This document shows positions 14,901-25,664 of a stretch of DNA of 64,000 nt, piece after piece. Under the pieces are notes generated by a model. That model had not been told where the DNA came from and did no database searches. It worked only from the letters and a program-made list of their open reading frames with translations. The translations under genes were made by a program, and so were the position numbers. This DNA is from Isoetes taiwanensis (lineage: Eukaryota > Streptophyta > Lycopodiopsida > Isoetales > Isoetaceae): assembly GCA_021234155.1 (NCBI GenBank), contig JAJEKV010000022.1, forward strand, positions 7,597,961-7,661,960, read 5' to 3'. How positions within the stretch are numbered: position 1 is the first letter of the stretch; each line of letters opens with the position of its first letter.

Positions 14901-14956
14901 GGGACCTCCATGGCTAAAAGCTCTGGTGTGCAGGGTTTAGCATTCGGGAACGGCAA
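2971..14956 (-). CDS. NUP160: Nuclear pore scaffold protein NUP160, about 26 exons
   Basis: NUP160 is a scaffold subunit of the NUP107-160 (Y) complex of the nuclear pore, which supports mRNA export. Exons whose borders I could place by AG and GT, in gene order: 14745-14956, 14548-14683, 13533-13800, 13115-13178, 12878-13038, 12416-12492, 10180-10287, 9302-9396, 9114-9237, 8734-8910, 8456-8648, 7825-8387, 7474-7636, 6863-7134, 6601-6788, 6052-6131, 5674-5981, 5045-5113, 4659-4965, 4448-4585, 4252-4360, 3917-3992, about 3740-3820, 3538-3642, 3276-3416, 2971-3177. Matches to plant NUP160 include MEVPLVGSDALQW near the N terminus, LARLLQPG, EQYNLSEGARQFA, SAIISNPDEE, ELPLWLIDMFK, DYGRLVEATLFLLEY and AVWFPYTLIDRL near the C terminus. 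Start: ATG at 14956 or, in the same frame, 14911, which begins the conserved MEVP stretch. The 3917-3992 and 3740-3820 exons and the last donor are the least certain. Confidence 0.93.
10288..12415 (-). other. Long intron of NUP160
   Basis: The longest gap between supported NUP160 exons, about 2.1 kb, lies between the exon at 10180-10287 and the exon at 12416-12492. It holds a CTTT-rich simple tract near 11018-11046. Near 11535-11660 there is a cluster of ATGGCA and TGTGGCA words. I see no transposon ends or coding frame in it. A small missed exon cannot be excluded. Confidence 0.6.
12561..12810 (-). other. Open stretch inside NUP160, exon status unclear
   Basis: An open frame lies between the exons at 12878-13038 and 12416-12492 and could be bounded by an AG near 12810 and a GT at 12559-12560. 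Its translation (containing KVEWLEIDTLQHG and QVFPIYVRKRSF) does not align with the plant NUP160 sequence expected at this point. The exon at 12416-12492 (KFMWLEGSGS, then RIAVLF) already matches what should follow the upstream exon. It may be a lineage-specific exon, an alternative exon or a chance open intron. Confidence 0.35.
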
Positions 14957-15671
14957 AGGGTTTTGTAAGTGGGAAATTTGAACAAACTACACTACAGTGA
15001 GACAAGCGAACAACAGCGTTTGTCGTATATAAATGTGACTTTTAAGTTTATGTCGCGTTTTCGTCAAATGCTATGTTGTTGTTATTAGTTCTTTTTTGTT
15101 GTCCTAAGAGTTCCCCACCCAAAACTCGTGCGAGCCTCTTATTTATCAACCACGGTCAATGTTTGAAAAAACAAGATGCTAACGCACCCTTTGGAGGGAC
15201 CATTGATGCGTGCGCAATTATTTTGGACATTTTAGAACCATTAGAACCATTAGGGTTCAAAATACTTTTTGTGTAGACCGCAATTTCAGAAAAGTATGCT
15301 ATGAAACCTGCGTTTAGGTGAAAACAAAGAATCTCTTAGATTCAGCAAGTAGTGAATCCCCATGTGGCAAGGCTTTGCTTGTCCCTTAGGTGTAAAGGTC
15401 TATTCCTAAGGCAAGAAGTCAAGTTTAATATTGCACTGTTTAAAGATGAGAGCAAAAGAAAATGGTTGCGATCAGTATGCTTGCACGTTTATGTGTTGCA
15501 CGCCATAATTATAATGAAATCACACATGCCATGTCTTTCATCTGATTGTTCCAATACTCTCCCTTGTGCAAAAGAGACAAGCAAATCAGAACTTCGCTTA
15601 ACTAACCACATCCTTCTCTCCATCAAGTTGAAAAGAGATCATCTACCTACTCCTATGACCATCATTGAATG
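14957..15671. promoter_or_regulatory. Intergenic interval, presumed NUP160 promoter
   Basis: This 715-bp gap separates the 3' end of the upstream same-strand gene (stop at 15672) from the NUP160 start. By position it should carry the NUP160 promoter and 5' leader. I cannot point to a convincing TATA box on the minus strand. The short plus-strand open frames here look accidental. Confidence 0.4.
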
Positions 15672-17613
15672 TCAGGACTGCCAAAATATGTGACCATGTA
15701 CTGGAGGGAACCAGAACCAATTGTCTATCATATTCTTATCAACGTAAATTGTGTGTTTTCCTCCACCCTCATTGCTCTGTTTGAGGTTGACAAGGAGCGA
15801 ACAATTTGATTTCAAAGTGATTGAGTCATTAGAACCATGCAATTGTCCAGTAAATACAAAAATAAAGCATCTCCATCGCAGATGAAGTAATGGACTAAAT
15901 AGTACCTTGTCTTGAGCTGCACGAGAATAGCAACCAAGGTCCATAATTATAGCATCTTCACTGAGAATATTCTTAACTGCTTCTGGCCTATCAGACAATT
16001 CAATAGCCATAGGTGACCAAATAACAAGGTTTGTCTTCTGAAAAGGTGGGAGAGTCCGTGATTCAACTGGCATGAGCATCATTCCTGAGGGATGTTGCTG
16101 GAACAGGCACTCAAATTTTCGGTTATATTAGAAACTTAGAGACACATCTCAGACCAAGAAAAGAACGTTTTTTGTTTCCTGAAGATGCCTACAATGACAG
16201 ATAATTATAATACTGCATCTGTAAATGAGTAAGCATGTATATGGAATATTGGATTTTCATAATAGCCACTTTCATTTTGGATTTTCTACTACTATGTAAT
16301 GATTAATGGCATATTGAATTTTTCTAGCCACATTATATATTGCTACATTATCTTCGTTCATATCTTTATGAGCTAATTAAAAGTGTAGGATGCTAAAACC
16401 AATGATACTAACAGAAACGTGATGACATTCCAGGTCTGCATAGTTCCAAAACCTGCCCAAGCTCAGTTAAATCATTCAAGTTGTGTTGAAAGAATGCCAT
16501 AGTAACCAAGGGGCCAAGTCGAACCTTGATAGTCCCCTTTAGATGTAGCAAACTTTCTGCCATTTCTTCTGTGAAATGTTGCATGTGTTCTGCATTTGAA
16601 CATGAATTAATACATGCTGCATAAAAACAAGTTGCTGATACTATACATAGATTACCCAACCCAACTCCTCTACATACACCTCATATATTTTTTCTTCCCT
16701 TGCAGAGAAAATGCATATAACAAATCGGGAGTATGGATTTAGCAGACCAAGTCCTAAGTTCTGCATTGTTAAAGAACATAATTATCTTTATGGGCAGACT
16801 CTCCTGTATGTTTATTTCTAAAGAAATCATGCAAGCTTAGATATGGAGAGTGGATGCAACCTTGTGCATCTGACATGCGTTTATAAGTTTAGGCAAAATA
16901 TACAGAAACATGAAACTGAGTATCCATTGAATAAATAAAGAAATGGTAAGATAAGAATTTGGTAGCTCTAAAATCATTAGGATCAAGCTCTTGAAGCTAC
17001 AATCAATCCTGCTGTGCTTATAAGAGTGCATGGTCCTTGTGAAATTTTACATGAAAATTTCATTTCATCCCACATGGTAGGCAAGCAATCTTCTTGTAAA
17101 ACAACAAATTTATAAAGGTGAGTGGTATGTATACTTAGGCAGAGCATGGCATAGCAATATAAGAAGTTAATCCAAACCTGGTAATAATCCATCAATAGCC
17201 GTTTTTACTTGGAAAGAGACAAAGATGGTCCGATAAGGACGTCCTGGCCCAAATTCAGGATCTTCTAACACCTTCCAAATATTGCCGAATTGAATTGAAT
17301 GTTCTAGTGGAGATATCAATTTTTGCACCTGTTTAAAGGCCATAATATAGTTACAAGCACCCATCTACAACAAGAATAGCGTAAGTTACGGATTTACCTG
17401 TTGAATTATTTCCACCACATCCAAGCTGTTGCAGGTAGCCCGAGCAACAACAGCTTTCAATTCTTCTTGAAGGGTCTGAAGTGGTTCCACTTTCTGTTTG
17501 TTAAAGGTGGATCTAGCCTGCTGAAAGGGAAGGCAGGTGGTTCCCTCGCTTCCCCTACTTCCGCTTCTACTTCTGCTGCCATGGATCAGCCGGAAGAAAA
17601 GGAAGTAACTCAT
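15672..17613 (-). CDS. Unrecognised multi-exon protein gene
   Basis: Five coding blocks with plausible splice borders read in one direction: 17398 to about 17613, 17178-17328, about 16420-16589, 15906-16097 and 15672-15776, ending in TGA at 15672. They translate to well-behaved protein such as LQTLQEELKAVVARATCNSL, EDPEFGPGRPYRTIFVSFQV, KGTIKVRLGPLVTMAFFQHN and KTNLVIWSPMAIELSD. The C terminus is rich in aromatic residues (NWFWFPPVHGHIFW). I do not recognise the family. I see no signal peptide or membrane segment in the supported blocks. The start is unresolved: an ATG at 17613 is in frame, while a more exon-like ATG at 17582 is in another frame and would need an intron or an indel. The donor of the middle block is also ambiguous. 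The gene lies upstream of NUP160 on the same strand. Confidence 0.65.
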
Positions 17614-17699
17614 TCATCTGGATCAACCGGAAGAAAAGAAAGGAACTCGTTCATCTGGACCGCATCGGCCCAAACAATCTCTATCATCGATCAGGTACA

Positions 17700-19279
17700 T
17701 CGCAGGCGAATCCTCACCGTCTAACTGTCACTGGGCCTATGAAAACCCTAGAAAAAACCATCCCATCGCATCCGCTTACATAGGATATTTCGAGGCATAT
17801 TTTCCTCAAAACGAATCCAAGCCTTTAAACCGTCACTCCACCCTCCAACAAGAGGATTGCCCCTTACGGGCAACCCAAAAAATACACGAGGCTTTTGTGG
17901 ACTTAGGCTGGGTTCACATGCAACCATCGTCCGAGAGGGGCCCTGTTTTGCCCTGTGCTAATCCGCGATGGAGGTGATGGTCCATGTAAAAGGATGAGCC
18001 TTTTTACGTGACGGTGATGGCGCCTTCATTCCATGTGAACCGGCTCTTAACAAATTTTTTCGTGAGTGTCATGTTAAAGCCACAACGAAGGAAAAAATAC
18101 ACGAGGTTTTTTTCATTTCATGTTGGTTCAAACATGACCATGGTTGTTAAATAAGACGATCAAAACTCATGTAGCAATCACAAGTCTCAAATTTAACCAG
18201 TTTCACACCTATTTTTAGCATACCAGCCCAACCAAGCCTACAGCGGGCTTCGCAAAGCACGGAGTTAGTCTTCCAAATTTCCAGTTTGCAGCATAAATTT
18301 CTAGTTGATGTGTGAATGTGGGAAGTTAGTTCAAACAAAAAAAATCCAAAAGTGGCAAATTGCATGATACAAATTTACAATACTAGGGAATATCCGGTGG
18401 AACTTTAAAAGTGACGAGGATTTTTTTTATCCATATACTTGATTTTATATTTTTATTATGGTAAATATCTTATTCTAATTATACACGTTGATGACCTAAA
18501 AATAAAACCTAAAGACTATAACCTAAATGAAAACCCTAAAAAAAATAAAAAATATTACAAGTAAATTGAAGCATGTAGTAAATTAGACTCATATAACAAC
18601 CCAAGAGATGCGTAGCGCAAAACAAGAATTTAAAAAGTAAACATCTATATAAAGGTCAGTTAAAACTGATATAACAGGGCAATAAAGCTGATGTTTTTTG
18701 GAATTTAGAACAAAAGTAGACAAGTAGAACCACTTAGATAGAGTTTATCAAAAAAGGAAACAAATAGTATCCGAAGTCTGTAGAATATCACCACAAGGAA
18801 GAAATTGCAGATAAGAGCAGAAACCATGCTCGAGACAAATCCAAGAAACCACATGGAGGGTTTAGTCTGGTTATCTACAGTAGAACCAGAACAAATTTAG
18901 CCTGAGAAGGGTAACAAGTTAAGCTACATGCAGGTAAGCAGAGGACAAAACCAGCTTAACGCCTTTCACCATAGGCAACTTAGAAAGTAATACATTTAAC
19001 ACCGAAAAAATAATTGCAGATCAATAGAAAAGTGGACTAAGGGCAAAACACAGATGTCAAGAAATAATGCAGTTTAAAGTGAAAGATTCTAGAAGGGCAT
19101 AAGTAATTAGCAGATCAGGGTAGCATAGAAGAAATAAAGTAAATAAGGAATATGAAGCAACTGCCAAAGAATGAAAGACATAACCTATGAGTAAATTAGA
19201 AGAGAAGCAAGGGGCAGAATAAGAAAAATGTTAAACAAGACAAGAAAAGAAGTTAGGCATCAAAGGTTTTCCAGATTAT
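17700..19279. other. AT-rich intergenic DNA, nothing recognised
   Basis: From about 18380 to 19270 the plus strand is purine- and A-rich with no long open frame. The minus-strand open frame near 18147-18365 has no family resemblance. I see no repeat ends. Confidence 0.5.
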
Positions 19280-19713
19280 TTAGTACAGATTGAAACAACA
19301 TAATATGAAACCCAACAGACTTAAAGAAAATATCAGGTTAGCCAAATCCACAAGGCAGCTTGTAGGAACCAAAAAACTTAATGTGGCAACCTGATTGACG
19401 ACTCTTTGAGGAGCAGCACTATCAAGTTGAGCAGAATCATGAAAGACAGGGATCTCATTGGCATTGGAAACAAATTGCGCTGCCATATTAGGCAAAACAT
19501 CCCGAGATGCAATTATGATTGGTGCAGAGTTATCTTCACTTCAATAGGAGCAGACTTTTTAGAAAGAACCGTAGCTTTAGTAGGCTTGTGGAAACCGAAA
19601 AGACTCTTCCTCTTCTCAACCATTTCTCTATCTTTCTGTAACCTGAGGATGGTGGCTTTATTTAAGCCGCCCTTCTTTCTTCCCATCCACAAGAGGAACA
19701 GGCCGGCTAACAA
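19280..19713 (-). pseudogene. Basic protein-like fragment with a frameshift
   Basis: Two minus-strand frames join into one plausible protein if a single shift near 19510 is allowed. The first begins MGRKKGGLNKATILRLQKD at 19686 and is rich in Lys and Arg. The second reads IASRDVLPNMAAQFVSNANE and continues to RVVNQ, followed by GTTGCC, which could be a splice donor. I do not recognise the family. The fragment is flanked by AT-rich DNA and by the LINE at 20076, so a transposon accessory protein is as likely as a decayed host gene. Confidence 0.35.
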
Positions 19714-20052
19714 TGGAGAGCAAGAAGAAACTAGAAGCAGGGAAAAAATACCTAAAGACCTCAGGTATAAGAAGTCGAGAGGGAAAGTTAAGCTGCAACC
19801 CTGTCATGCTAACGAACCGTCAAAGAGATAACCGTGAAGATGCCAACTGCGATCCGTTAGTATGAGTAAGCAAACATCTCCATCCATCGATCAGAAAAAT
19901 TTTTGGCCGGACTAACTTTAAACGTGAGAGAGAACTTACAAGGGTAAAGAAAATTGAAAATAGAATAATCAAAAAAAAGGACTTAGACCAAAAGGTAGAA
20001 GATATAAAGGAGGAACAAGAGAAAGAAGAAATTAAGATAAAGAAGAAATTAA

Positions 20053-20075
20053 GGAAGGAAGGAAGGAAGGAAGGT
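20053..20075. repeat. (AAGG)n tract at the LINE 3' end
   Basis: About six AAGG repeats abut the low-coordinate end of the GC-rich LINE. Because the LINE reads on the minus strand, this is where its 3' tail belongs. A microsatellite tail instead of poly(A) is known for some LINE families, so the tract probably marks the element's 3' end. Confidence 0.6.
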
Positions 20076-21387
20076 ACTTTTATCGTCCACGGAGACCAAT
20101 CGGTCTATGGGACCCAATACAAAAAACGCAGCAAACGGATTCTTGCCTCGGATTAAAACCCCCGCCGGGAAGGGTTTTCGAGGGAAAACCTGCGGGCAAA
20201 GAACCACCGACAAAGCGTGCTAATCATATAAAATGCGTAAACACCCAAATATATATCTGATCATGCACCACAATCCGTAGTGCCTAGTCGTGAGCAGCGG
20301 CCAGCGGGGCAAAGGTAACCCCGCAGGCCCCAGTACCTCCCCGAATGTATGACCCTGTGGCGCGTCATCGGCGGTGTGTTCATCGGCAAATGCAAGGGCA
20401 CGTCGCATTTACTAAGGGGGCGATCGGCCCGGATCCGGTGCTTATTTGGGCAACTATGGAAGAAGTGTGAGACTCATCCTCAATGGCACCCGCTTGACAA
20501 AGACTGACAGAGCTGTGCTCTGGCGGGGCTCCCCAATCCACCGCCTCGCCTCGTCGCGAAGATGGTGGGCACCTGGTGCGAATGGAGGCAATGAGTCTCA
20601 AGGCGGTGGGGAGCAGCGGGAACGCAGTGGGGCCCGGGCTAACACGGGGTTGATGTGCTCCTTGTAATGGGCCATTTTGACTCGCTCTAGAGCCCGGGGT
20701 CCCAGAGCTTGCCAAAGGAAACAAGCATCTAGGTACTCCCGCAGTCGCCACGATCGCTCGGCTTGTTTTGCCGCACGCGATCTGCGTGCTCCCGCACGTT
20801 CCATCGGCGAACCCACGCTCTCTCTTACCCCTCCAACGGGCCCTAAGCTGCGGACCCATGGCCCACGGTGTAAGCTAGGTGCGGAGCCGAGCATCACCCA
20901 TAGTAACCACTTTACGAAAATAGGCGATGTGTCTATCAAGGGCCGCCCCCGGGCGGCAAGAATCCGGTTTCACGCAGCGAGAATCGATGGGGGTGAAGGT
21001 TTCACCAAGTGCGCGTGCCAAAAATGCCTTACACTTTTGCTCCAAGTCATTCCAGTCGCGCCAAAGAGGCGGCCGGGCCCCAAACCTCGACCCGTCTGTG
21101 AAGGGCGGGCTCGACCGGTGCTAAGCAGATGTGGTGATGGCCCCAATCATAGAGCTCGCGCCGGTGACTGTTGTTACGCATGGCATAAAGCGCTTTCCGG
21201 CCTGCCTTTGTCACCATAGCGGATAGACGCCTCCGCCAGAAGCGAGGAGGGGAACTCCACCCCTAGGTACTTGTAGGTGGGCGTGGCGCCCACAGTACGC
21301 CCCCGATATGTGAGTGCGAGGAGGCATGGGGTGACGTGAAGAGGATATGAGAACCACCACGGTCTTGGCTAGATTGACGCAAGATGT

Positions 21388-22142
21388 TCAGAGCGACAAA
21401 ATGTGTCTAGGGCATTTAGGTGAGATTTGCATAGCCGGGGTGTGGGCGGCAGGCCAACATCGTCGCATAGATGGTCGGGCGGACGACACGGCAAAAAAAG
21501 GCGTATGCCATCCCCCATGCTCGCGAAGCCGGGGCTCTAAACCGATCAATGTAAAGGCCAAAAAGTGTTGGCGAGAGGGGCAACCCCGGCCAACCCCGAT
21601 ACTCTTGGTGAATGCTTGCCCCGCCGGCGTCACGCATCCCCGCCAAAAAACAACTCTCATACCAGTATATGGCATTACGCGGTGCAATGGCGGAGCCCCA
21701 GTTTGACCTTGATCTAGCCTACGCTTTTCGGGGGGCCCAGTATCAAAAGCCTTCAGCGAAGTCCACAAAGCAGCAATACAAGTCCGGCCGATTAGAATTT
21801 GTCTTCAATCGGTGCCCGATGTAAAGATATGGTCAATCGTTGAGTGGCGGGGTCTAAAAAGCCTCGCGTGAGGGGCTCCCGACGTCCACGTGCCTCGCGG
21901 GTCAATCTGCTGCTTTCGAGAATGCCGACCAACGGTTTGGCAAATATTGAAGCCCGACCATGATCGTCCGGGTAATTGGCCGGACAACGGTGTGGGTCGC
22001 CCGCCTTGTGAATGGGAACAACCCCGCTTGTGGTCCATTGTCGGGGAGACCTTCCTGCAATGCTCGTTGAATGGTAGTGAGGACCGGCACAAGCGGCCGC
22101 CACGCCATTTGAGTAACTCGGCCCGCATACCATCGAGGTCAC
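21388..22142 (-). pseudogene. LINE reverse transcriptase domain fragments
   Basis: Overlapping minus-strand frames together cover the palm and fingers of a LINE reverse transcriptase: GVVPIHKAGDP then PANY, FRPRHSTIDHIF, LKAFDTGPPEK (for the usual F-S-K-A-F-D-x-V), MPYTGMRVVFWRGCVTPAG, and SIGVGRGCPSR or GLPLSPTLFGLYIDRFRA. At least four frame changes separate these blocks. The Y-A-D-D catalytic motif at about 21460 is disrupted by the loss of one base in the Ala codon. The enzyme is inactive in this copy. Confidence 0.85.
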
Positions 22143-23091
22143 CGCCTTCCCATTAGCTAGCCATTGCGAGGCCCTCCCTCAACATCCTCGGCCCACGAGA
22201 ACCAATGGGGGGCCATCCGTGGGGGTATGGGCGCACTGGCCCCTCGGGCGGGTCATAGAGCCGCTGCAAGCACCGTTCCCCACCGCCTCGAAAGTGTGAT
22301 GTCCCCGTAGGTCGGGCTGGCCTTGAAGCACTTCTGCGCCAAAAGGTTCGAGGATGAGTGTCCAAAGAGTCGAACATCTCCCCGATGCACGGCAAGGTAC
22401 CGGCGCCTTTGTGTCCTTCGGATGGGCGATGCTGGCGTGGTGGCCCGCAAGGGTACGGATCCGAATGTGGCCGGGCTGCTGCGTTCTTCGATCCGCATCA
22501 AACCATCGGTTCTGGCGGGAATATTTGCCGACCACGAGCGGCGACGAGGTGCGCCAAAGCACTCCCGTCCATTTGCATCGTAATAGCGAAGTCGGCTGGT
22601 CTGCTGGCGCTGCTCTAGTGTGGAGGTCTGCTGAGAATTGCGGGAGGGCGTGCATGAGCATCTCGGCGTAGTCCTCTGCCGCTCATAATCTAGTCTCAAG
22701 CGAGGGGAGGGGTGGCATAGTGGGGGGTTGGCGGCTTCGCCAAACCAGGTCCAAATAAAGTGGGAGGTGATGCGAGTCGACCTCCTCATCCCGCTATGCT
22801 GTGCCCCCCTAAACGCCCGATGAGATGCATATCTTGCGCCAACTTCGAGCACATAGTCCACCACACTAGACCCTCACCCCACGATTGTCACATGCCCGCA
22901 TGTGCACTTGCGAGAATCAGACCCTTTGTGAAAGGCCATTGCAAATTATGAAGTCAAAAATGCCACATGGCCAGAGCAATCGCCCTGCCAAAGCGAAGTG
23001 ACCGGGCTGTCATCCGACCTTCGCGGCCGTGCTACTCTCGGGGGCGAAGGCCGCAGACATCGCCGAGGGGGGTCAAGTCGCATGGGCTGCT

Positions 23092-23463
23092 CTACTCCCC
23101 GGGTGCATTGAAATCTCCAAGAAGGACGACCCTACCCAACTCGCGGCAGGTGGGGCCAGATGTCATCATATAGATCGACATAAGGGTCCATCCTATCCGC
23201 ATCGGGGTGGTCGCGATAGAAGGTGCTTTGTCGCGTGAGGGAAATAACAAAGCGCCGAAAAAAAGAGGATTGCCACCGGTATTATGCACACGAACCCACA
23301 AGTACCGGTTGTGTCTGGCTCCTTTCCGAGGGTAACCGAATGTGCCAAGGTTGTCCCGGAGTAGCAAGCCACTCCACCATGACCCTCCGGCCCCGCATGT
23401 GTATTGAAGACCGAGAAATGTTGGTAACCCCAGATCGTAGCTCAGGCTCAAAGATGCTCCCAT
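23092..23463 (-). pseudogene. LINE apurinic-type endonuclease domain fragment
   Basis: The frame ends with the block RVVLLGDFNAPG. The Gly-Asp-Phe-Asn motif is the signature of the exonuclease-endonuclease-phosphatase fold used by LINEs to nick their target. Upstream residues (LGTFGYPRKGARHNRYLWVR) fit the strands that precede it in this family. The rest of the domain continues in other frames toward 22700, so the domain cannot be active. Confidence 0.75.
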
Positions 23464-24619
23464 GTCTCCATGAGAAAGATGAGATCCATATCTACCCCAC
23501 GGAGTTCATCTTGTCCCCTTACGCCAAGGGAAGCCTCGACAATTCCATGAGACCACCCGGAGACACAATTCCTATTTGTCGCCAGGAGGGATGGTATGCC
23601 AACTGAGCCGCTGGGGAGAACGGAAGCGTAGGCCGAAAGTGAGAAGTAGATGGAGCGGAGGCAAAGATGTGGCTAAGAGTGCGTGGGCCGTGAGGGAGCG
23701 GAGTAGGAAGGAGAAGGGGGGGCCGTGGTAGGAGAAGCGGTAAGGTGGGCGTGCGGCATTGCGGTGGGGCTGCGGGGTGTCGCAAAGAAAAGATGTCAGG
23801 TCGGAAAATGTGCATCCCGCCGAACCAATCCGGCCGCCCCCGCTGTTGGCCGAATGCCTCGACCCCGACAAGCTCCTCTGCGTGCCTCCTGCTGCCGCGG
23901 TGTGAGGTCCCGTCCACGCATGAGGATGTCCCCTTCAAAGATATGGGCCTCGGGCGCTAATATGGCATCACGCACTGCATCCGCGAACCGCGGAATATGA
24001 CAATGCTGGCCACGCTCCTCGGCAACAGCTTTACGCCGCTGCTCGAGAAATGTGAACCGCCTCGAATGTCATCCATCAAGAATGTGTGTTCGATGTTGTG
24101 GCTTAGACTCTCCCCGCTGCTCGCATGCCTCAACTACCAGATTGTGGCCTCCGCCAAGGCCTCCCCGGAGTTCTCAAGGCCCTCGCGATTCAAAGGTGGG
24201 CTGCAGGGCCGGTCCCGGTGGCCGGGGTGGTGGTGGTGGCGGGATGGCGCGGGAGTGGCCGGAGTGTGGTGGGATGGCGTGGAGTGGCCGGAGGGCGGGG
24301 CAAGCAGGGCGGGGCGGCCGGCCGCGGGAGGCCGCGGGCGGTAGCGGTCCCGAGCCGCTCTCGCCCCGCGGAAGTCGGGAGCACAGCTTCTTCTGCAGAT
24401 CCGGCCGCCGCTGGCCATCTCCCCGCCCGCATCGCGCACGAATGACTATGAACCTCGGTAGGGAGACGGCTCGTCGTGGATGGACGCCCGCAACCCCGGA
24501 GCTCCGTGCTCGAGTAGCGAGCGTGCTCGAGCCCCAAAGACACGGGCGCCGAGGGCCGGGCTTTGTTCCGGATCTTAATCAAGATCGAAGCCGGTGCCGG
24601 GCATGCCCGCAAGAGTAGC

Positions 24620-25217
24620 TCAGGCTCCCCGTGCCATGGTGGTGGCTGCCTCTACCTCTGACTGAAGCCGAGACACCGTGACCATCGTCTCCTGCATTGC
24701 GCGCTCTCTCTCCTGTGTCATGGTGTCCAGAGTGATGAACACAGAGTCTAGGCGGGCCCGCATGTCAGCGACCTCCTGCCTAGCCTGTTGCCGCTCGAAG
24801 TGTGCAAGGCCAAGGCCATCTTCCACCTGCAGCGTGCGGGTCTCCAAACCTGTGATACGGTTCTTCTCGACCCCGATTTGCCTTTTGAGCACATGGGATG
24901 CCGAGGACTCCATCTCCACTGCCATGCCCGGCCAAAGGGCTTTGTTAGCCTCATCACGACGCAGCACCGTTAGCCTCCATTCCCGCTTTGACGTGGCTCC
25001 AATTCCGCCCCGAGGCAGGAGTTCCTATGTGGTCTGAGCAATCAATCCCTTCCGGCCGGGCTGGCCTCGCTGAGGGGGCCTTAGCCTTAGCCCGAGCCTC
25101 CTTCTTCATGGAGGATGACTCTCCCCTGTCCATGATGGCTGATCGGGACCGTTTGTGCGGCGGCCCCTCGCCTTGGGTTTCCCAGGCCGGCCCATCTTCT
25201 GTGGCCATGACTCCCAA
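24620..25217 (-). pseudogene. LINE ORF1-like protein with coiled coil
   Basis: The first coding part of the LINE has two pieces. The N-terminal piece, from about 25217, is basic (PPHKRSRSAIMD, then SSSMKKEARAKAKAPSA). The second piece, 24620-24967, is a heptad-rich helix containing VLKRQIGVEKNRITGLETRT and MRARLDSVFITLDTMTQERE. A coiled coil preceded by a basic tail suits the RNA-binding ORF1 protein of LINEs, which forms trimers in well-studied cases. A frameshift near 24960 separates the pieces. Past 24620 the frame is broken and becomes Pro- and Arg-rich. I see no intact zinc knuckle. Assignment rests on position and composition. Confidence 0.6.
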
Positions 25218-25664
25218 AGTTTGAGGGGTCTCTGGCTGCGGAAAGGGTGCCTAGAATTGAATTTGGGGACTCAACAACGCGGGCGGAGCACCTTTTGGGC
25301 TGGCCAACGGAAACCCTAAGTGGTGGGCGGGGGTGTGTCCGTGTGTTTCTAGTGAGCCCAAGAACACCGGGTAGGGGGTGCCCACCACCTTTGACTTTCA
25401 CTTTGACTTTGACCTATCGCCCTTTGCTTCTCATAGGTCTTTCCAAAGCTTTGTATAACACGACACCATTTAACATGCCAACGCTCTAATTCCGCCACAC
25501 GCTTCTCATAGATTAGAATAGAACATCACTCCCAATTATTACATGACAACTACAACAGGTGTGGGGGTTTTGGGGGCTCCAAAGTCTGAGGGGTCTCTGG
25601 CTGCTTCAAGGGTGCTTAGAATCCAGTTTGGGGACTCGGAAAGGCGGGCGGAGCACCTTTTGGG
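25211..25664. repeat. Direct repeat of about 88 bp, 366 bp apart, at LINE 5' end
   Basis: The segments 25211-25299 and 25577-25664 share CTCCCAAAGTTTGAGG or CTCCAAAGTCTGAGG, then GGGTCTCTGGCTGC, then GGGCGGAGCACCTTTTGGG. The first copy overlaps the start of the LINE ORF1 region. This may be a tandemly built LINE 5' untranslated region, or a second LINE 5' end lying just upstream of the first. Confidence 0.7.

Larger units (their letters stand above)
20076..25217 (-). mobile_element. GC-rich LINE (non-LTR retrotransposon), near full length, dead
   Basis: A LINE copies its RNA back into DNA at a nicked target using its own endonuclease and reverse transcriptase. Reading the minus strand from 25217 there is an ORF1-like region, a Pro/Arg-rich linker, an endonuclease block (GRVVLLGDFNAPG near 23100), a reverse-transcriptase block (VVPIHKAGDP, FRPRHSTIDHIF, KAFDTGP, GCPLSPTLFGLYIDR) and a C-terminal region (TYKYLGVEFPSSLL near 21265). 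Numerous frame changes and stops break it. The catalytic Tyr-x-Asp-Asp codons near 21460 have lost one base, so the motif is out of frame. The element is strikingly GC-rich against AT-rich flanks. Most long open frames on its plus strand are shadows of the GC-rich sequence. Confidence 0.85.

Noticed and set aside
20677-21219. Long plus-strand open frame of 180 codons
   Set aside because: It is antisense to the LINE and its Arg/Pro-rich translation follows from GC-rich sequence; the minus strand holds the recognisable LINE motifs.
24052-24618. Plus-strand Gly/Arg-rich open frame of 188 codons
   Set aside because: Low-complexity shadow of the GC-rich LINE linker, with no family resemblance.
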